Below are positions 32,560 through 45,649 of a stretch of DNA of 64,000 bases, one piece after another; position 1 is the stretch's first letter; each line of letters opens with the position of its first letter. Under the pieces are notes generated by a model, which saw nothing but the letters and a program-made list of their open reading frames with translations, did not search any database and had not been told where the DNA came from. The stretch spans positions 38,728 through 102,727 of the forward strand of contig JAGEMR010000105.1 of the NCBI GenBank assembly GCA_021030915.1, written 5' to 3'. The DNA comes from Astrothelium macrocarpum (taxonomy: Eukaryota > Ascomycota > Dothideomycetes > Trypetheliales > Trypetheliaceae). The translations under genes were made by a program, and so were the position numbers.

Positions 32560-34582
32560 TCAAATATGCTCATCAATGTAATCGTCATCCTCTATGGGAG
32601 GATGGAGTCCCAAACCCCCTCTCGCTGCCGGAGTCCGAATGTCAAAATCAGTCCGGCTAACGTCGCTCAATCTCGTTGTAGCGGGTGCCCGTGGCGTTGA
32701 GAAACTCATGCTCGGGCTACGATAAGACCGTTCTTCACTGTGTCGGAAAAAGTCTGCTGTATCTCTTTCTCTCCGTGATATACTTCCTATATGACTTGCA
32801 TAGCTTGATGTAGGAGAGTTGAGCTCTTTTGATGTTATGACTGTTGAAGCAACCTTGTTAGGGTCTTTGAAATCAAGGCCTGACAAGTGTTCGAGAGGTA
32901 TTGGATGTGGACTTCCAATGCGAAGGGCGTCGTATCTAGGATATGATGTTGAAGGACTGGCTATGGATGGGGATTTTAGGCTTTTGAAAGGCTCAGGCGT
33001 ATTTGATGCGGTCGGATTTGTGAGAGCGTCCAATGAAACAAACTCGTGGTGGTTGCGCCAAGACCTTCCAAAGAAAAAGTCTCGCCAGCCTGTGATAATG
33101 GAGTTTCGGTAGAGGAGACCACATGTTTGCAATCCGCTTACCTAAGGATATTTGATAAGCCCAGAATAAAATCTGATGTGCGCATTACATTTTGATGACT
33201 TACTGCAAGTAATACCAGGATTGCAACAACGGCCGATTCTTTGACCATGAAGCCTTTTGCTAATGGATAGCATTTGGAGCGATCTCCACCAGACTCGATG
33301 ATGCACATGATCCAGTCTAATGTCTTTTCTCCATCCTGACCGTCTGTGATGTTGATTTGGGTCTGATCCAACTGGATGAAGACTACAGCAAAGGCAACGA
33401 CATCACAAACCAAGACACAAACAATGACCATGCCTCGCCATTGGAGCCACAAAACTTTCATCACACGGCGGTAGACTGCTTTTGCAGACTGCGTACGCAA
33501 GCTAGTGGTGTACGACGGCAAGCTCGCGCTATTTTCGGTAGGTGTGCTGTCGTCGGACCAGATGTGTAACAAATAAATCTTCAAGCAGTACGCAAACCTA
33601 TAGTATTGCGTTAGCTTGTGTAATGGTTGTACCGAAGCAATGTCACCTTACGTTGCAATTTGGATTAACATAGCAAGACCGGCAAGTCCAAGCAATGGAC
33701 CCCAGAAAACTGCAAGAGAATGCTCATGATTGATGTGGCATTGGTCGCCAAGGCGGAAGGAAACACCGGTCAACGTTATAAGGGCGGTGAAGAGAATGGC
33801 CGGAATTCCCCAGCCGACGATTTGTGCGCCGTAGAAAAATTTTCTTCCGGGATTGATGTCCCACATTATCTGTAAGTGCATGTAGATTGCACGTACAAAG
33901 ACTGTACAAGTTAGGACAAAGAGAAGCGTAGTACTAGAAGATGAGGACTTACTCCAAGAGACTACTCCGATGGCTCCTACGAGGAGAAATGAACCAGACC
34001 AAGCGCATGTCATGCTTGTGTACATGTCGTTGGGCGTAATATCATTATAACACTTGTTTGGTTTCGCGGCTAATGGGATGATAAAACCGAGCTAGCAACT
34101 TATCAGCGGCAACGTTCCAAAGATCATAGAAGTGATTCCTACCATGGTCATAATTGTAGGAATTATTAATGAGATGCTTAGATAATGTCGTCGTGTTGCT
34201 TCTGGTGGAAGGACAAGGTAAGAAACAAGCAAGAGAAAGGCCACAGTCGTGGACGCGACGCTGATCCATTCTGCAATCTTGTACCAAGTCTCAAAACCTA
34301 GACGGCATGAGTACATCAATAGAAAAAAGCTGTTCGTGGTTATACATACTAGATGGATATAGCCATGACGTGTTTGGACAAGGTAGACAGCAAGAAGGAG
34401 AGTTGCCGTCGGTGGGTGAAAGTGGTGTACAAAACCGATTTGCAATCGCTAGGTTATCGTAAGTAGGACATATTACTTTTGAGCGTGGCTAACATACACC
34501 CTCCGGTGGTGGGAAAAAGCGACTCTTGAAGAAACGGCGCTGGACATACTCCTTGAAGGGGGTTTTTTGGTGGGGTAGCCAT
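32560..34582 (-). CDS. Seven-transmembrane receptor with Cys-rich N terminus (fungal GPCR)
   Basis: Plasma-membrane GPCR-like protein assembled from seven exons: 34498-34582, 34350-34448, 34143-34297, 33953-34091, 33652-33901, 33204-33597 and 32560-33141. The six introns are 49-62 nt with GT..AG ends, and all phases agree. The product is about 567 aa. The short ectodomain has CPAPF...LFPTTGG and CCLPCPNTSWLYP, a Cys pattern found in a fungal-specific receptor group. About seven hydrophobic segments follow, with WISVASTTVAFLL as TM1, a Cys in CYNDITP and in QCHINHEH for extracellular disulfides, and polar loops. The C-terminal tail (about 170 residues) is Ser/Thr/Pro-rich and cytosolic, suiting phosphorylation. 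It resembles the GprM/GprN or frizzled/cAR-like groups of Aspergillus surveys; the exact class and ligand are not known to me. Confidence 0.83.
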
Positions 34583-37500
34583 GGTCCGTAAGATTCTTGA
34601 TGAAAATTCCACAAAATAAAAACCTCTTGTGGTCTTGGACTTTGTATACTTTTAGCCCACAACGCGTGAACGTGGGATTAGAATGCCAGCTACTTCCATT
34701 AGGCAGATGGAAGCATCAGAGAGGATCCTTCCGAAAGTAGAATCCGTAATAGGAGCAACACAATATTCAAGAGCATATGCAGCCCTTGGATTATGTTCGG
34801 AAATGTTTTGAGACTGAGATCAAGCACAATTGAAACCCGACAAAATTTTGAACAACCTAGGGTCTCAGAACCTTCGGGAGCGATCTTTACTCGGATAGAC
34901 CGAGCACTAACAGTACACTCTAGTGGGGCATAGGGCAAGCGGAAGTATGACCAAGAACGGAGAAGTGAAAGGAACGTATGCAAGATTTGAGACTTTTGGC
35001 GGAATAAAAACGTGGAGGAATTGAAGCAACGAAAAGAACGATCCGAGCACACGTCCAGACCCTCGGGTCTTGGAGAGGCCAAATTAGTACGGCGAAGATG
35101 CATACCTATCGCTGTCCCCCGGGGGGGTGTTCGTGATGGCGTTCTCGTCTACACTTGATCCCGACGTAGCTGGAAGCGCCCAATGGCATGGATCACAGCC
35201 CAGCTGGCTTCGTTGCTTCTGTATGGTGGGGGACAGACGCCTGCGGCCGCTTTACTAGCTCGCCATGTGCCTCGCCGGTGACGGACTACACGTCTTGGGA
35301 GACACGATCGATGGAAAAGTCGCGTCCCTCCCCAGGGGGGTACGTCGAGGGAGAGGCACATGCAGGAGGCTTATGGGCTGGGACGCATGGCGGATCCGCT
35401 ACTAGTTTAGCCAGTCATGCAACAACGCGGCGGGAGGCACGGCTTACGCGGAGAAGCGCATAAAGCTAAGAGACAATGAGGTTGGTCGAATGGGTCCTTC
35501 AGGAACAGCTGGAAGCCGTGCGGTCCCATTGCGCAAAAAGAGCTTTAGCGGCATAGCTGGGGTCGCGCTTTGGGCTTCCCAAGCCAGGGTGAGCCAGTTG
35601 CTGATCGCGGGTTCCTTTCTGCAGGTCACACCCCGTTGGCTTTGACAGGATCGCCCAATCCAAATTCAGTTCGAAGCTTTGCATCTTTCTCGCCGTATTG
35701 TTGGAAGGTTCGCATAAGCTTCAGAGATCCTTTTCGCTTGGAGCTGGAGTTGCGAGGCCCTCATGGCAAGATCTTTGAAGGAGAATCTCATTGGGCATCT
35801 GAGCATCTCCATCGTCTTGTGGCTTCCAGCGATCTCATCGATCCGCCCGTTCTGTTGGAGACCTTGCTTGTCGTTGGTTGCTAGTTATTTTGGTCGTCCG
35901 CACCCTGTCTCCGGGGCTTCTGGAGAATTCTTCACACGGGACGGTAAAATATCCCCTGGAATGGTAGGCAACGAAAATCTTCCAAAACGCTAAACTTGGA
36001 GCTTGTTCCCCTGTCAAGGATCTGACCAGCATGGCGCTATTAAACGCCACCCTCCGGTTCGTTAAGAAAAGGACGTCTGTACCTAATCAAAGACCTTTTT
36101 GTTCCTGCCTTTGTGGGTGGCTGTTGCTTGTTGTCACTTGCGAGCCATAGATTGTTATTTCGCATACATCATTACTCCGGTCCTGAGAATGATATGTATA
36201 TAATATGCATATTTGCAGTTGGAAACCTGAAAATCAGGCCAATAATTCAGAACCTCCCACATATCGATGATCGCATTCTGAACCACTTTTCGCCCACGGG
36301 GCCAGATGTTGGCTTAATTTCCTCTGCGTTGCATGCAAGACATTCCAGCCTTGCAACTTTACACGCGTCGATCTCACTTTTCTGCTTTCTTTTTATGCTT
36401 AGATATGAGATAATTACATCACAAAGCCTACACGAGGCGGGCTGCAATTGATACACCGGCAAAGGTTTCGCCATGGATCAGTCAAGCCCGTCCAATAGCG
36501 GTATTGTTTTTAGGGATTCCTGATAGTCAACTCGTCTCCAGCCATTCAGGTGCATCACTTTCCCGTCAGCAATGCCACCACGACGAATGAGTGGCTGCTC
36601 TGATGACGATGGCGTTTTTAGAGAACGGCATTCAGATACTGTTGTAGCCATACAGAAACCGTTATTCCAAACAAATATCCGAACGCGCCACAAATAGGAC
36701 GATCACGGCTTGGTAATCGTTCGAGACAACAGCCTTATTATCAGCCATGAGAAATTGAAATGCAACCAAAATTACGTGAAGTTTTTCAAAGATTGCGCGA
36801 ATGTTTCCGACCGTTAACCAAGGTTTTGGCCGAGCCATCAACCAGTGCTTGACCAGTGCCGGCTTCTGAGAGAATTATAGTCACATGAAACAGTCTCTGT
36901 AGGTCAGATCACATCGGACGCACCAAAATTGTTTAAGAGTCTGCTGCTATTCCGAATCTGTCTCACTGTTGAAAGCGAACGAAGCGGTCTCCGAAAATGT
37001 AGCAAAATCTGCAGCTATCTTGAACTATCAACGGGACCTATGCAAAACGCGTTGACCACGAGGAGTTTCAGCTGTTGTGACTTCGTAAGGCTAATGGAAC
37101 CCTAGACGGACTCTAACAGGGTCTACTCCGCGTAGCTTACTCGAGGGCTCATAATCGCATGCGGTCGGCAATTGTAACGTGGGACGATTCCCTCAATCTC
37201 ATCAGAAAATGAGGCAAATTCATCACTCGCGGAAAATCTCGCCAGGAGAATTGCTATCTATATTCCGTTTGCGTTCACGCAGAGCGGCACAACATACTTC
37301 CTCGTGCTCTCTTGCCCTTAACGTTCAAGCTCGCATCCGGCCTGCAGGGGTGAATCGTCAGGGGAGGGGCTCCATTGATCAGCTCCAATACTGGGGATAA
37401 CCTCGAAACGGCTTCGGCTGATATGTCCGGCCCAAAGTCAATGCCATTTAGCAGTTCGGTTACAAAATATTCGTCAACGGTGTGATTCAAATTGTTCAAA

Positions 37501-38834
37501 TCGATGATGTCTTGGGTAGCAACGTTCTCCCGCTGCAGCACTCTGCGCCCTAAAGATCTGCTCTACTACATGCCGTACAAACCGCGGCTCGCACCGTAAT
37601 ACAGAGTACAATTGCCAATCTCGATTGCCTCGGTCTTACACGATTAGTGCGATCTCAATCAAATTTAGGTAATTGAAATTTAGAGGTTTCACTACGAAGC
37701 CACCACACCAAGACCCCTGCAAAAGATCATGCACGCAAGTCAACCAAGATCTCCCTAAAGACGCACAATTTTGCATCTGTTTCGAAATCTTTTAGATGCA
37801 CTATCTACCAAGAGAGAATGCAGCTAGAAGCATAGCTCCTGCTTTCTAGAAATGGATGCGACACTCTGCATCCGGAGGTTCACACCTACATGCTGCAGAA
37901 TTGCATCTACACGGCTCGATGGAAAGTACCTGCATAGGACGCCGAGGCAAACCGTCAGTTGAATCTTCAGTAAGACGTGGCTGCACATGATTATATGCAT
38001 GAAAAGCGCTACTCTACATTTATAAGTATTAAGCGTAATTTCAAGCCATTTAATTTGCCATCTATGTCAAACTCTCTAATCTTTAGTTCAGCTCGAGCTT
38101 CCAGCAAAAAGCGGCATGAAGCAAACCGTCTATTTACGTTACAGATTATCTTCTCGCAATTGTATCAAATGATAAATTTTCTTTTTTCGAATTATTGCAT
38201 GTCGCGCTACTTTCGTCAAGTTCTTCTATCCCATGCTTGGAATTATTCGTTGCAGATCTTATGCAATGGCAACGCCAAATCAGAACTAGATCTACTTGCA
38301 CATGGCTGGACATGTGAATAAGAAACTCACAGACTTGATGCAACATCTTGTGCTCTACGCAGAATGACTGCATTGCCACCTCCTTATACTTTTCATGTTG
38401 TTGGTGAAGGCACGCAGTACCGCCATTAGTCTTTGATCATAATTTGGCCCCATCTATGTCTAGCCATATGCTATACTAGATATCTGCGATATCCCCGATA
38501 TTGTTCGAACATTTCCTTGAGTCATGTCTTTTAACGAAACTTGAATGTCCTCGGGAACCTTTGGAAGCTCTGAAAGCGTAACTCATACGCTCTGACATTA
38601 TTCACGTCATATACTGCCTCGAATGGAAGGGCGGCATGGCTGAAAGCTGTGACACAATAGAATATAAATTATTACAGTATAATATTCTCATTGCTTCTCC
38701 TTTTGAATCTGAATTAAAAAAACAATACATTTTGTAAAGCAGATTTGCGAGCGCCTAAATCATATGATCCAATCATGTCATGCTTTCATTCCCACCTGGT
38801 ATCACAATTGTCTTTCGCCTTCTTCTGCATTATA
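34583..38834. other. Gene desert, 4.25 kb
   Basis: No gene could be supported over this stretch. Composition is mixed: a GC-normal block at about 35100-36050 with C/G homopolymer runs (near 35117-35127 and 35332-35340) and many short frames on both strands, then A+T-leaning sequence from about 36100. The GC-normal block does not read as any gene family I recognise. Confidence 0.5.
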
Positions 38835-39651
38835 TCACAGGCCTAAAGGATTGCCTGCACTTTGCGCACCCTTCGCACCTGCTCGGCCTGCGGACCTTCC
38901 TCCGGTGGCACCTGATGCTCGACCGCTGATGCCTAGCGGATTGTTTGCGGTCTGTGAGCGCACACCCGAAGCGTTGGTTGCGTCTTTGATGCTGTTGCCA
39001 TAGGATCGGACACCGTCGCCCCATCCGTGCGTAGCTTGCGCAATACTGTTGGAATTGTAATAATTAGTAGACAATTATGCATGGAGGAATGATGAATGCG
39101 ATAGATGACGAAATGAAGGATATCAAGCACGGTGTCGAAAACGATCAGCTGGGAGAAAACTTTAATTGCTCTGTCTGCCGCCTGATTCGTGGCAAATCCA
39201 GAAAGGATGGGCTACTTGAGGCATGAATGTCGTGCCAATGTCTTGCAGAAGGATTCGGAACAAGTTAGATTGAGAGACATCATTGCCTGAGATGACGAAT
39301 GCATGATACACGCACTGAGCATGTATTGCCCATCCATAACCGTTCAACGCCTCTATCGATACCGAATACCGAGTGTTTGCCACTCAGCCGCGGCGAAGAC
39401 GCAGGGGCAATGATCATTTGTATGCTCGGACGGTGTTTGATGTTCCAGGGCGGTTCTGTGCCTCGCGTAGACGGTTCGGAGCGCAAAGCTTGAACACAAT
39501 GTATCAATCAGGCTCAGACATACCTGTCACCGACTCCTTTTCCGGCGTTAGAGACACCATTCCCCACAGCCGTCACAGCGCCGCCTGCGAACTTGCCAAC
39601 GCCAGCAACCCCGTTCTGGACCTGGCGGTTGAGCCAATTTTGTTCGGGCAT
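38835..39651 (-). CDS. Small Gly/Asn/Ser-rich fungal protein
   Basis: Two exons, 39524-39651 and 38835-39045, are joined across a 478-nt intron (donor GTATGT, acceptor CCAACAG) to give about 112 aa. The parts fit one another: exon 1 encodes MPEQNWLNRQVQNGV and Gly/Ala/Val-rich sequence ending GKGVGD, and exon 2 continues SIAQATHGWGDGVRSYGNSIKDATNASG and ends NPLGL. I recall this order (GVGD, YGN, NPLG) from small uncharacterised Pezizomycotina proteins. The intron is much longer than the window norm, so a skipped exon or an alternative form is possible. There is no signal peptide or membrane segment. The function is unknown. Confidence 0.55.
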
Positions 39652-40263
39652 AGTTGGCCTGTGCTTTGGAATTCCGAGTGGTGGCGTATAAGGAAAAGGA
39701 CAGCGGATTTAGAGACAGGTTATGTGGTATCAATTCGAGAAAGTAGGACAATCGAGAATGTTGGAAAAGAGAAATGTAGAAAGCCTAGATTTTAGAAATG
39801 GTATCACGGAAACCTTGGCTTCGGGCATGATCATCAGCCACAACAGCCATGGTGCTGTGACGGCCTCGCGCCTTATGACGTAGCTGCTTGAACAGCAAAT
39901 GGACGGGTCCGCTTGGGGAGACGCACTAGCGCTGCATTGGGAATAGTAACAGCGTGTTTGAGAACATTCAGAACTACCTCCGATGAAATATTGAAAAGCC
40001 TGAGCACTAAAGAAAACCAGTCATATTACATTGTGTTGTCAATGAAGAGAAACCGCCTCTCATTCGTTCTTTACAGTCTCTGACGACTTCATCGGCTGGA
40101 TCCATGCTGAGCCATAAATTTTTCTTTGGACTTTACCAAGGCCTTCCTTGATAAAGGAGGCTTGGATTGGCGGAGATTACGGAATTTACCATGAGATGAA
40201 CATGAAGAATCGCAAAACCCATTAGAATTTTCCAGGCATCTTGAACGTATTGCTACTGCGAAA
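39652..40263. other. Divergent intergenic region
   Basis: This contains the promoters of the small Gly-rich protein (minus) and the kinase (plus). No gene is seen. Confidence 0.5.
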
Positions 40264-43220
40264 ATGGACCGAGCACATTTGGTGCCAGGCCCAATGGGCA
40301 TGATGAAACTCAAACAAGCCGAAGAAGCAAAGGACATGCAAAAAGCAGTAGAGGAGCGAGCAAACAGAATTGGTGTAGAGGTTCCGCCGTACGAATTTCT
40401 AGAGCTCATTGGTAAAGGGTCTTTTGGACGAGTCTTTAAAAGGCATGGTAAAACGGCATAGCAATATTTACGTCTCATTCACTAATTCGTCGCAGCAAGG
40501 ACCGACGTAACCAGCAGATCGTTGCTGTCAAAATTATTGACGTCGATACGTCTGACTACAGACTTGACCTGAAGAATAAAGATGAGGCCATCAAAGATTT
40601 CATCAATGAGATTACTATTTTGCGACAGCTCAAAGACAGCGGCGCGAAGAATATCAACGGTGTCCTTGACACATTTTCTCTCCACAGTCAACTATGGATT
40701 ACTGCAGAGTACTGCCCTGGCGGTAGTGTCCATACTCTTATGCGTGCCAACTCAAAGCCTGGCCTTGAAGAAGACTACATTATTCCCATCGCGCGCGAAC
40801 TAGCAGTAGCCCTCAAGTTCGTACACGAAGCTGGCATAATTCACAGAGATGTGAAATGCGCAAACATCTTGATTACAGAAGACGGACAGGTTCAGCTTTG
40901 CGACTTTGGCGTTTCTGGTGTACTCGACGACGACCTTTCGAAACGGACAACCATCATCGGCACTCCATTCTGGATGGCTCCTGAGATGCACAAGGATGAG
41001 CCGGATCGGCTTGCATATGGAACCGAGGTGGATTGCTGGGCTTTTGGATGTACTGTATACGAAATGGCAACAGGAATGCCGCCGAATGCCAGAATAAACC
41101 CACACATGCTAGGCAATGTGCTGAACAAAGCGCCTAGACTCCAAGATGGAGAGTATTCGGATATGCTGCGAGACTTCGTATCGTACTGTTTACAGGAGCA
41201 ACCTCAGGACCGGCCGTCTGCGAGTGCAATTCTTGATCATCCCTTCGTGGCCAACACCTCGGACCAATACCCGACAGGCAGTTTAGTTGAGCTCATCGAA
41301 CGCTATGCTCAATGGGAACATCAAGGGGGACAGCGTACTTCTATTCTCAACCCATTTGGTGCCCCTGGCCCGGAATCCTTGATAGAAGAAGGCCAGGTCG
41401 ACGAATGGAACTTTAGCACCACAGCAGACTTTGACAAGAGAATCTCGAAAAGACTCAGTCGGCTACAGCCGTCACTCTCTAATGCGAGCTCTAGGTCCAG
41501 TAGAACGACCGATGATTCAGATCTGGAAAGCCAATCTCGGCCTGGTCGAAGGCGCAACATGGCTAACTATGAAAGGGCCATGGCACAGGAACGGGCCCGT
41601 AGAGGAGAAGCTGGTTTGGGACGGATATTCAATCCTAATGCTCAACCCTACCAATATGGTTCCGATTCGGATACAAGTCAGCCACTATCAGATCTACCGC
41701 TACGAAACCTCTCCAGCGATCGAGATCAAAATCGAACAACGATGATTGATCTCGATGCCGCTGATGTAGGGACAGGCATTGCAAGTGTTGACCTTGCTGA
41801 TGTTCCAACGCTCCGAGCAAATCGAGGCAGAAGCTTTCGAGATTCAGACGACGACATGGGTCGTGATCGAAATCAAGGAAATCGACGCGCCACCAAAGAT
41901 TGGAAATTCCCATTGATGAGCGCTCCTGCAACTGAAGTCCGCAACCGTCGCACTCAGGACTGGACGTTTCCCACCATGCCCGCCGTGCCTAGAATCCCTG
42001 AACCTTCAACAGATGACACCAATGATGACTCAGATGATGGCTTCGCACCCTTTCCCAAACGCCCACCTCTCAAACACGCAGCCACCCAACCCATGGACAG
42101 CTTCGATGACTTTCTCTACCCGCGCGCCAGTGGCTCCGACTCTCCCAACCGGGGCTCCATGATCGACCTCGACTTCGCCGACCCCGAATTCATGCCACGG
42201 CCCTCCACAGCCAGCTCCTCGCACTCCGTCAGCACATCCGGCAACCCCTTCGAATACGAAGACAACCTCCAACAACCCAGCAGCACATCCGCGCTGACGG
42301 CCAGCTTCAGCAGCGCCAGCACCAGCACCACCGACTTCGCCACGTCCACCTCGTCCGCCTCGCTGCTCCACCCGTCCGCCTCCAACCGCACCAGCTTCCA
42401 CATCAAAAGCCAGAGCGAGCCGCAGCACCACGTCGCGGGTCTCCTCACGCCCAGCAGCCAGCGCGTCTCCTCCGCCTCCGGCGCCAGCCACGCGTACAAC
42501 CGCAGCTACGACGCCCGCTCCCGCAGCACCACCCTCAGCTCCACGGCGTCGGGCGACGTCGACCCGGACAGCTACGCCGCGGACGCCGAGGGTGACGGCG
42601 ACGGCGATCTCACCATCCGCGGTGGGGGCTTGCGCCACCGTCGCCGCAACGGTGCCGGTGCTGGTGGTGGCGGTGGGCGTCTGGCGGATCCGCTCGAGCC
42701 GCTGGCGCCGCGCGGTCTGCGCGATGCGCGCGCCGAGTGGGTGCTGGCGCATCCGGATTTTGCGGGCGTGATGCGCCGGTTTCCGCGTGCTGCGGTGTAT
42801 CCGGGGGATGTGGTGGAGGGGATGGAGGAGGAGACGCGGGGGAGGTTTGAAGAGTTGGCGACGAGGCTGCGATTGGAGGGGGAGGATGGGCGGGCGGGGA
42901 GGAGTGGTGGAGAGGATGGTGGTGAGGGGGATGATGGGGAGGGGGGAGATGGGAGTGCGGATGAGGAGAGGGAGGCGGTGCAGAGGGAGTATCGCGCGTT
43001 TGTGGAGGAGATGGGGGGCGAGGTGGAGAGGAGTGTGGAGAGGATTTTGGAGGCGGCGGGGGAGACGCGGAAGGAGGAGTTTGCGCAGGCGGGAAAGAGG
43101 TTCTGGAGTGGGTTTCGGGGGTTGGGGTTGATGTATGGTGGGCCAGTGGGTTGGGATGCGGGAGGGGAAGGGGATGTGATGGATGCGGACGGGATGATTA
43201 ATTTGGATGCTGCGGCATGA
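40264..43220 (+). CDS. STE20-like germinal-centre serine/threonine kinase
   Basis: Protein kinase of the GCK group, similar in layout to fungal MST-1/Don3/Sid1-type kinases that act in septation and polarity. Two exons, 40264-40442 and 40496-43220, give about 967 aa. The 53-nt intron 40443-40495 appears to be GC-AG (AG/GCATGG..CACTAATTC..CGCAG). It splits the kinase just after the Gly loop (IGKGSFGRVFK). Other landmarks are VAVK (Lys about 72), HRDVKCAN (Asp 178), DFG (Asp 196), GTPFWMAPE and the DCWAFG helix, so the enzyme should be active. After about residue 330 comes a long Ser/Asp/Arg-rich disordered region. From about 42600 it is very GC-rich, with Gly-rich and Glu-rich segments and a final helical part. 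The assignment within the GCK group is inference. Confidence 0.88.
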
Positions 43221-43529
43221 TTTGGGGGAGGTGGTGTTGGGTGGAACCGTCTTGATAATGAAGAGGCGGCAGCATTTATGTGAGCTGGAATATGTTCATC
43301 AAATAGATGCAAAATCTGATGCGTCGAAATTTACAGAAATCACGTATGTTTCGGCATTAAAGTGAATATGTCGATTCGCTGTGGATGATTAATTGTGGCA
43401 TTGTTGAGTGACTTCTATCGTTGAAGAACGGGCACAAGTAAAAGAGGAATGTTGAATGGATAAATCCGGAGCAATAAAATCTATTGCGTAATATAGACGA
43501 TATGGCAGTGACTGTGGTGAGAATGTTTA
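43221..43529. other. Intergenic, kinase 3' region up to transposon
   Basis: Kinase 3' region leading to the TA dinucleotide (43528-43529) at which the transposon is inserted. No gene is seen. Confidence 0.5.
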
Positions 43530-43573
43530 GGAGTTTTCCACACACTGTGCACAGGCACACACCGTGCACACCC
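43530..43573 (+). repeat. Left terminal inverted repeat
   Basis: Forty-four bases that match the reverse complement of 45650-45693 at 43 positions; the single difference (A versus G at base 24) is a transition. It directly follows the TA target site. Confidence 0.9.
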
Positions 43574-45476
43574 CACGAAATTCTCAACACCATGGATTCG
43601 AATTCAAATATTTCAATAACCACAATAACAATTAATATGAAAATATTTTTAAAATATAACTGAAATTCATACGAATAAGAATCATCGTTAAATTTAATCA
43701 TTAAAACGTTATGAATATTATCGGCGACACTGAAAACGGATAAAATGAGAAATCGAATTAAATTCATTCAAATATTTTTTATCATCCAATATCATATTTT
43801 GAAATTTTTCAATTAATATAATAATATTTCATTATAATATTTTCTTTTGTTTCGTCTTATTTCAGAATTATTTTATCACAATTCATTATTTCTGAATCCT
43901 CTATTTTCGTTATTATTCAATTTGATATTATCACTGACGTTTCTATTAAATTATCTCATAATCGCGTTTATATTATATTTTCATTTCATTTTTTAATTAT
44001 TTAATAACAATTTATTCAATTTTCTGAATATTCTATTATTATTTTTGGAATATTTTCTTTTATTTTTTATATTATTATTATTTCTGAATTAATTAAATTT
44101 TATTCGAATTCTAAAATATGATATTATCATATTTAATTGATATTTTTATAATTTTATAACATTTCGTATATTATTATTCCAATTTTATAATATCTTTAAG
44201 ATTATTATTCTCATATTTTATAATATTATTTTCTATTTTTAATTTAATTTATTTAATTTCAAATTAATTCAATTCATTTTTAAACGAAATATTCAAATTT
44301 TATTCTAATTCTAATTTTAATTTCCGCCAACGTGATTTTATAATTTATATTAAAAAATCTGAAAATATTGAACCATCAGAATATTATTAAAAATGAATTG
44401 ATATTTGATTAAATATTATTATTAGATTAAATGAATAAAAATTTATTTTTTTTCATCCGCTGATGATATTTTTTTTAATAAAAATTTACTGATATATTTA
44501 TCAAAATAATTCAAAAAAATCATTTTTCATAAAATAACTGATATTTTGAATTTATTGAATTCATTTATTTAAATAATTGGAATAATATATAATTAATGAA
44601 TTAAATAAATTTATATCAAATGATTAAAAATAATAAATAAAATAAAAAGAATAAATTATTATTAAAATTCGATTATAATAATAATAATCAAAGAATTTTA
44701 TTATTATATAATTTTCATGATCATTTATTATCAAAAAATGATAATATTTTATATTTTTTAATTTAATTTTGATATATTTATTAAATATTTCTTTTAATCA
44801 AATAAATCCGATTATATCATTCATCCAATTTATTGATGATATTATAAAATTATATTTATAAATAGCCGGATTGAAATTTTAAAATTAGAAATTTTGAATC
44901 AAATTCATTTTTGAATTATAAATAAATAAAAAAAATAGATTTATTCTATTTATAAAAATTATTATCAAAATAATAATCCATTTACGTGAATTATTTATAT
45001 CTGATTTATAAAATTGACCATTTTCGTAAATTGATTTTATAAAAATACGATATTATTTATTGATTTAACCAATAACGAAATCTTTTTCATTCATATTATA
45101 AATATTGGAAGAAAATATATGATATTATTCAATTTTGACGGTAATTTAATAAAATATTAATATGAAAATAATATAAAATAAGAATTCATATCAAATTAAA
45201 ATAAAATTGAAATTATTTATAATTATCTATTCTTTTTCAAATAAAATTAAATAAGAATAAAAAAACTAATTTCAATTTGATTAAATGATATTTTATAAAA
45301 CGATTTATTCAATTTTTTGATAACGATTTTTTATATAAATTAATAATAAAATTTTATATCATTTAATTAATTAATAAAATTCCATGATTCGTAAATATAT
45401 TAATTTATTTAATTAATATCGTTTTTTATTATTATGAAAATATTGTGTTGGTATTATAAACGCTGATTATTTTATT

Positions 45477-45602
45477 CTAAATAATTCCTTTATGACGCCG
45501 CGATAATATTATACATTCAATTCTATATGATTTTGCTATCTCGCTGTAATTAGGACACTTCTGCGCATTCGCAGCTGCAATCGCCTCCTCAATCGGGCTC
45601 AT
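45477..45602 (-). pseudogene. Transposase N-terminal remnant (HTH, pogo/Fot1)
   Basis: From ATG at 45602 the minus strand encodes about 41 residues beginning MSPIEEAIAAANAQ and containing YSEIAKSY and SRRHKG. This is the helix-turn-helix (Psq-like) start of pogo/Fot1 transposases, in which a stretch like IAKKYGVDRSTLSRRH is usual. It then meets a stop, and the rest of the coding region is destroyed by C-to-T changes. The remnant fixes both the family and the orientation of the element. Confidence 0.75.
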
Positions 45603-45649
45603 ATTGGTGGTGTAATTCGTGTTTGAATTCGTGGAGTTGAAGAATTTCA

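Noticed and set aside
35188..36050. Several 70-104-codon frames in the GC-normal block
   Set aside because: They overlap on both strands, have no motif and look like random openings.
42030..42752. Long antisense frame (240 codons) opposite the kinase C-terminal region
   Set aside because: GC-rich DNA with codon-position bias opens shadow frames; the sense frame is continuous with the kinase.
43600..45480. Possible mitochondrial insertion, suggested by extreme A+T content
   Set aside because: It lies between matching TIRs with TA target sites and a transposase start, so RIP of a transposon explains it.
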